In this document: one piece after another, positions 18,063 to 64,000 of the stretch | How positions within the stretch are numbered: position 1 is the first letter of the stretch | Layout: each line of letters starts with the position of its first letter | Source of the DNA: Aldrovandia affinis | Taxonomy: Eukaryota; Chordata; Actinopteri; Notacanthiformes; Halosauridae | Length of the DNA: 64,000 bases | Assembly (NCBI GenBank): GCA_029706075.1 | Contig: JAINUG010000195.1 | Location: forward strand, 1,410,001-1,474,000 | Direction: 5' to 3' | The notes under the pieces: model-generated | Database searches by the model: none | The model's input: only the letters and a program-made list of their open reading frames with translations | Told to the model about the DNA's origin: nothing | Made by a program: the position numbers and the translations under genes

Positions 18063-18835
18063 TTTGACAAAAGGAGAATTCAAGCAAATTACTCCAGGAA
18101 GGACTTATTTGGACCAAATGGAAGTTTTCAGTTTATGTCCTGCAAAGTTCCTCAGAGTGCAGACAGATGTTTTGCTTTTGTGGGATGGCAGTGTGACAGC
18201 CTTGCATACATGTGCCTGTCTCCAAGGGTGACAGAGGAAGCTGGTGTCAGTTAGCCATGGGACATTAACAAGGTTGAGAAGTGTCTCCTTCCTGACTGCT
18301 TTAGCCCTTTCCATCTGTCTCAAGTTTTGCTGTGTGATGTGGCCAGGCGACATGGAACAACAACTTGTGTTTTGTTGATCCTGGGTGTTGAAAGCTAGTA
18401 TTTTCCTGTAAATATCTTGTCCTTAGTACATTTAGTTTGTGCATTATTCAGTTTTCCTTACACTACTGTGTTGTCTGAAATGGGTAATAGTATTCCTATC
18501 TTGAATGGCCTTTGCAGCTGCAATATTTCGCTTTCATTTATTTTTTAAGGAATTTCTGCCAAAGTTTCCTTCACATACTTCTTTAAACATTTATAGAACA
18601 GGGTTGTGCCATCTTCCTCTTAGTGGTCGATCTGTTTTCACAAATGAGGAATCCTGTCTTGGTTTGAGAAATGGCAGTATCTGTTGAGACTATCTGCAGT
18701 TTAAATGTTTAGATGTTGTGATCACTTTAGAAAGGATGCAAATCTAAACTATTCCACATAGAGTAAATATTTTAGGCTGGGACTCTAATTTTAAGAAATG
18801 TCCTTGATTGATCGTCGCCCACATTAACAAGCAAT
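18063..18835. other. Intergenic sequence, no supported gene
   Basis: Several 60-80 codon frames, including one at 18036-18254, but none shows a domain or splice-supported structure. A remote 3' UTR of an outside gene is possible. Confidence 0.4.
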
Positions 18836-18903
18836 TATTCAGTTACATTACATTATTACATTACAGGCATTTAGCAGACGCTCTTATCCAGAGCGACTTA
18901 CGC
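18836..18903 (-). repeat. L2/UnaL2-type 3' tail with TTACA repeats
   Basis: ACATTACATTATTACATTAC, then GGCATTTAGCAGACGCTCTT and ATCCAGAGCGACTTACG: the reverse complement of the TGTAA-ended tail. Confidence 0.8.
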
Positions 18904-19795
18904 TACATTTCACTGTTTCGTTTTTTTGTATGACAGACAATACAAAATGCGTGTTTTTTTTCCATAAATCAAAGCTTTATTCAAACTTTTGAGACACAGG
19001 CCTATTTTAACAACATAAAACAATACAAATTATGAAATAAATTAATCACAATTCAGTAGGCCTAACAATGAAAACAATATTCATTTTGAAATGTAAAGGG
19101 CTGTCTGACAGCGGAGGCTTGGCAACTTGGGAAAAAAAAAAAAAAAAGATTTCACCAAAAACTTCAGAAGTAATGTTAGGTGTGCTTAGCGAATTCAAGA
19201 GACCACGCTATTGTTGGCTGAGATAACGTTAGGCAGTACAAAATGTAACAATGTTTTGTCTTTGGAAATAGTTAGATATATTTTATAAAATCAACAAGGT
19301 TTTAACTGTTGTTTCAAAGCAGTATTATTACACTCACTAGAATTCGTGCTATTGGATAACTCCGCTGTGCTGTGATGCATAATTGTTAATTTGATATGCT
19401 TGATCGATCAAATTCTTAATAGCGATTAATCGATCATCGGTTTATCATTAACATCCCTAATTTGATGTAATGAATTGCCCACTCATGATATCATCTTGGA
19501 AACTATTTGAGAAGTTGGATTATGGATTATTACATTGGATTATGATGGTAATGAATTTCACTGTCAGCGTGTGTTCACACTTTTCAGCACAATGTTGAGA
19601 CAAATGTATTAAACAGATATTGTTTCTTAATATTGCACTTGGGGGACAGCTATCTGTTTTTTTATTAATTTGAATGTCTGTGTTATTTTGGTAACCGTAT
19701 CACACTTTGACCAGATGGGACCAAAACGTAGCTTTTTCCCCATGCACACCAGCACTGGGTTTGAACAGATCATACAATCATAAAACACTATAGAA

Positions 19796-20002
19796 CAGGG
19801 GTCTTCAACTCCAGGCCTCGAGGTCCGCTGTGTCTGCAGGTATTTGCTCCAACCACGCACTACACCACCTGATTTAGAATAATTAGTTTACCTCCTTGGT
19901 CCAGGAGGCGAGCTAATTAGTGAAATCAGGTGGTGTAGTGCGTGGTTGGAGCAAATACCTGCAGACACAGCGGACCTCGAGGCCTGGAGTTGAAGACCCC
20001 TG
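19796..20002. mobile_element. Fold-back hAT-type MITE B with 8-bp target duplication
   Basis: A long near-perfect palindrome from CAGGGGTCTTCAACTCCAGG to CCTGGAGTTGAAGACCCCTG. Flanked by CTATAGAA at 19788-19795 and 20003-20010. 207 bases. Confidence 0.94.
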
Positions 20003-20010
20003 CTATAGAA

Positions 20011-21221
20011 GATAACTCCGAAGGTGTTGTACTTGTGAGGGGAGTACTAAAATGGGTGTGAATAATTGTGTCATGTATATTTAAAAAAATTTTTAAATTA
20101 CTTGTTAAATAAAATATTTGTGTATGAGAAGTTGAGTTAAATAATATAATTGTCATATTCTTTTCAGCATACGATGTAGCACATTACCAGTATTGTTTAT
20201 TTTAAGCAGCCTGTTTTGTTAATCTTTATCGAGGGTGTGGGTAATGTTGGAGGGTACTGTGTAAGACAATAAGCACTTTCCTAGACTGTGTGGTTGTTCT
20301 TATTAATGGCACTTGGATTGGAGCCACTTATTTTCGGTCTGTGGCCTCCCATCATAAAAAAACCCTTTAATTACTGAAAGAAAAAAGGAGCTCTTCCATC
20401 CATTTTCTAAAGATTTTTCCCTTTTGTCATGAAAATGCTGTCCTGCGCTTCAGTATTTGAATCGATCTCACAGCCCTTTGATAATTACATTCTACTCAAT
20501 GGCAATTAACAATGGAATGCCAATATTGGAGAGACACAAACCACAAATAAGTAATTTGCATAATTGTTTTCAAATAACTGTAATTTCAGATTTTATCGCT
20601 ACAAATGGACATTGAGTTTAAGGGTATGTACGTTTCTTATTGTAGGTATTGAACAGATGTATGAAGGTGAGCAAAAAAGGCTACATAAAAGAAACAATAC
20701 AGGTAATGAGATGTATTATGTGCTCAAAAAAGTAGAAAATTATATTCTTATTGTATATAATAGTACAATTGCTCAGAGAAAACATTTTATTTAACAAGTA
20801 ATATTTTCCAACAAAAAAGACGTCACAACTATTCCCACCCATCATAACGGAATGTACTTATTCTGAGTCGGTTATCCTAATTCTGCATGTGTAATTGTGG
20901 TCAACCATAAGCAAAGACCTTGTGACTGCAGAGCCAGTCTGACAATGGGAGGATTCAACGTGCGGGTCTTTCAAGCCTCAGAACGTAGACATGGAGTGCT
21001 GCTATCATTTATTAACCAAAAATGAAGGGAACCAAACATGGGGACATTTTTAAAAATAATTCTATCAAAGTAAACCTACAGGCTACAAACCTACGTGGCT
21101 TTTCAGGCCACTGGCATCAGAACCTCCTTTCCTGGGCCATAGGTCCAATGTTCAGTGTGCTGTGACTCTAGTTTTACGATAAGGAATGCCAAATAATCCC
21201 CAAGATTCACTAATCCTCACT
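20011..21221. other. Intergenic sequence without recognised features
   Basis: AT-rich. Short open frames such as 20564-20794 have no recognisable motif. Confidence 0.5.
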
Positions 21222-21382
21222 ATACTGGAGCCAATCAGTTTTATGTGCGACTTTGGACTACGCACACACACTTTATACCGGAGCCAATCAGCTTTATGGG
21301 TGACTTTGGACTACGCACACACACTTTATACCGGAGCCAATCAGCTTTATGGGTGATTTTGGACTACGCACACACACTTTTC
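21222..21382. repeat. Tandem repeat, about 58 bp x 3
   Basis: Three units of GGAGCCAATCAGCTTTATGG then GACTTTGGACTACGCACACA. Units two and three are nearly identical; the first is diverged. Each unit carries an inverted CCAAT box (ATTGG read on the minus strand). Confidence 0.9.
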
Positions 21383-22800
21383 GTGACTGTCATAATCCAC
21401 CACTGTGAGTAAGTGCATGTGTTTTATTGTATAGTTTAATGATAATTTTACCATCTAATTTGTCATTTGAGCGAGTGACAGAATTGCTTTTAAGGTAGTG
21501 TTCAGTTCTATTCCCATTTCCACGCAGAAGCTCTTGATTGTGGTTCATCGACTCCTCCAACGCCTTTCACACTTCTGTAACCTAGATCCTAGCTTACATT
21601 CAGGACAGCAGTTACACCCTAATCTGTTTCATGCAACAACACATAAAAGGCTCACTCTGCATTCCTTTATTTAGACCATTTAACTTATTTTAGCAGGCTC
21701 ACTAAATTGTTCATCTTTAAGAAATGGGTCCAGATGCACAGAACTCCCAAGTCTGGGCCACTTTGGAGAGCAGTAACACCTTGTGAGGCAGGGTGCCTTT
21801 TAGCTGTGTCGCTGGTAATGTAACCATGGTGCGGAGTGACTCCCAGCTGCTGTAGGTCAACTCTCCATCTCTTCATTCCCCTGCTTGCTACGCATTCAAG
21901 TGGTGCGCATTTACTGTGCGCTAACGCCCTGGCTGAGAACTTGCTACTTCAGTATTCTCACAAAACACACAGTTGGAACACTGGAAGTGATTGTAATCTG
22001 TGTTTATCCCGCCGTAGCAACGTTTGAGTGTTTGCTGAGAGTGAAGGAATGCTAATTACTCTGTAAATCTGGCCAAACGCACAGACTATCAGCGCATGTC
22101 AGTTCAACCTGTCTTAATTCTCCTTCACAGATAAACACACTCAATGTATTGTGCTATGGTGCAATGTAAGGTTCGCCGTTGCTTTTTGAAAGCGTCTTCG
22201 TGTGAATAATTTACACGGAAGTCATATAGTTTGTGGCGGCGTTGTCATATCTGTACTCTTTGTGACCCGAAGGCCCCGCCTCTCCTACAGGCAGTGTTCA
22301 CAGCGGACATTCCCTTAAACCAACTCAGAATTCAGACTAAAGTATAAGATAACAGAAGCAAACACAGGCTCTCCTTTTATGGGCACATAGTTCAATATTT
22401 AACCAACCTGCCCTTGTAGTCAGAATGAATCATTGTACCATTAGTGGCCTGTCAGGCATTACCGTGACACACGTCGCAGCGCGGTCGACCACAGAGGGTG
22501 TTGTTTGCGGAGTATTTGGGAGTTGGGACTGGAAATGGATGATTAGTCACCGTTTACATGCCAATGTCATGTCTCTTGGAGTGGGAGGGCCAGGAGGCAG
22601 GAAGGAGGAAGAGCTAAACCTTTTCCATTTTTTTTTAATCCAGTGGATCTACAGCCGAGCTCTGGTTTCGGAGGACAGAAATACATAAGGGGTAAAGCAA
22701 AGTTGTCTTCGGGCAGATCGCACACCTTGATCGTCCGGTCGCTCGACCGGCGTGGCTCAACGCCGCCGAGATAACAGACGGAGGGGGAGGAGGATCGATC

Positions 22801-22809
22801 ATGTTCTGA
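22801..22809 (+). promoter_or_regulatory. Minimal upstream ORF (ATG TTC TGA) before gpr39
   Basis: ATG TTC TGA lies 29 bases before the gpr39 start codon, in a GC-rich leader (22720-22800). If transcription starts upstream, this two-codon uORF could lower initiation at 22839. No transcript data are available. Confidence 0.35.
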
Positions 22810-22838
22810 GCAAAAGAAAAGCAGTTAACCTTTGAGCG

Positions 22839-63977
<41,139 letters not shown>

Positions 63978-64000
63978 CAGACAAATATGCTGTTTGTTCC

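Overview
The window is nuclear DNA of a ray-finned fish, probably an early-branching teleost. Evidence: spliced vertebrate genes, abundant tRNA-derived SINEs (several ending in an eel-type L2/UnaL2-like 3' tail with TGTAA repeats), Tc1-like and hAT-like DNA transposons, and long GT microsatellites. The elopomorph-like assignment is only an inference from SINE type. There are no bacterial features, operons or CRISPR arrays.

Layout. (1) 1-14,000: two tandem CD200-receptor-like immunoglobulin receptor genes on the + strand. Copy 1 is cut by the window start, which shows the last bases of its V-domain exon, then the C2, transmembrane and cytoplasmic exons at 1063-4067. Copy 2 is complete: signal peptide, V, C2, transmembrane and tail exons, 7151-12917, predicted 264 aa. 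A block of about 3.8-4.0 kb (1061-5037 and 10135-13927) is nearly identical between the copies. Homology starts at the 5' edge of the C2 exon; the introns just upstream are unrelated. (2) 14,000-22,800: intergenic, repeat-rich, with a 2.5-kb element with terminal inverted repeats and fold-back hAT-type MITEs. (3) 22,839-63,977: gpr39, a two-exon rhodopsin-family GPCR (ghrelin/neurotensin receptor group), predicted 424 aa. A 39.9-kb intron interrupts the codon at the start of TM6. The intron holds no gene I can support, only SINEs, MITEs, a nearly intact 1.6-kb Tc1-like transposon on the minus strand, minisatellites and microsatellites.

How the genes work together: there is no sign that they do. 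The CD200R-like pair should be cell-surface receptors of immune (myeloid) cells. A PU.1-like motif lies 79-88 bases upstream of the copy 2 start codon. The C2 exon has changed faster between copies (10 substitutions, 9 of them amino-acid changing) than the following intron, while the transmembrane exon is almost unchanged. gpr39 should encode a zinc-responsive or constitutively active GPCR. This fish protein lacks the N-terminal histidines and both cysteines of the second disulfide reported for human GPR39, while keeping the ECL3 aspartate.

Most of the rest is interspersed repeats. The best supported are four hAT-type fold-back elements with exact 8-bp target-site duplications, and a SINE superfamily with one shared body, two head types and several visible target-site duplications. 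I see no clearly new multi-gene system. The strongest leads are the diversifying CD200R-like pair, the altered GPR39 ectodomain and the SINE family structure.
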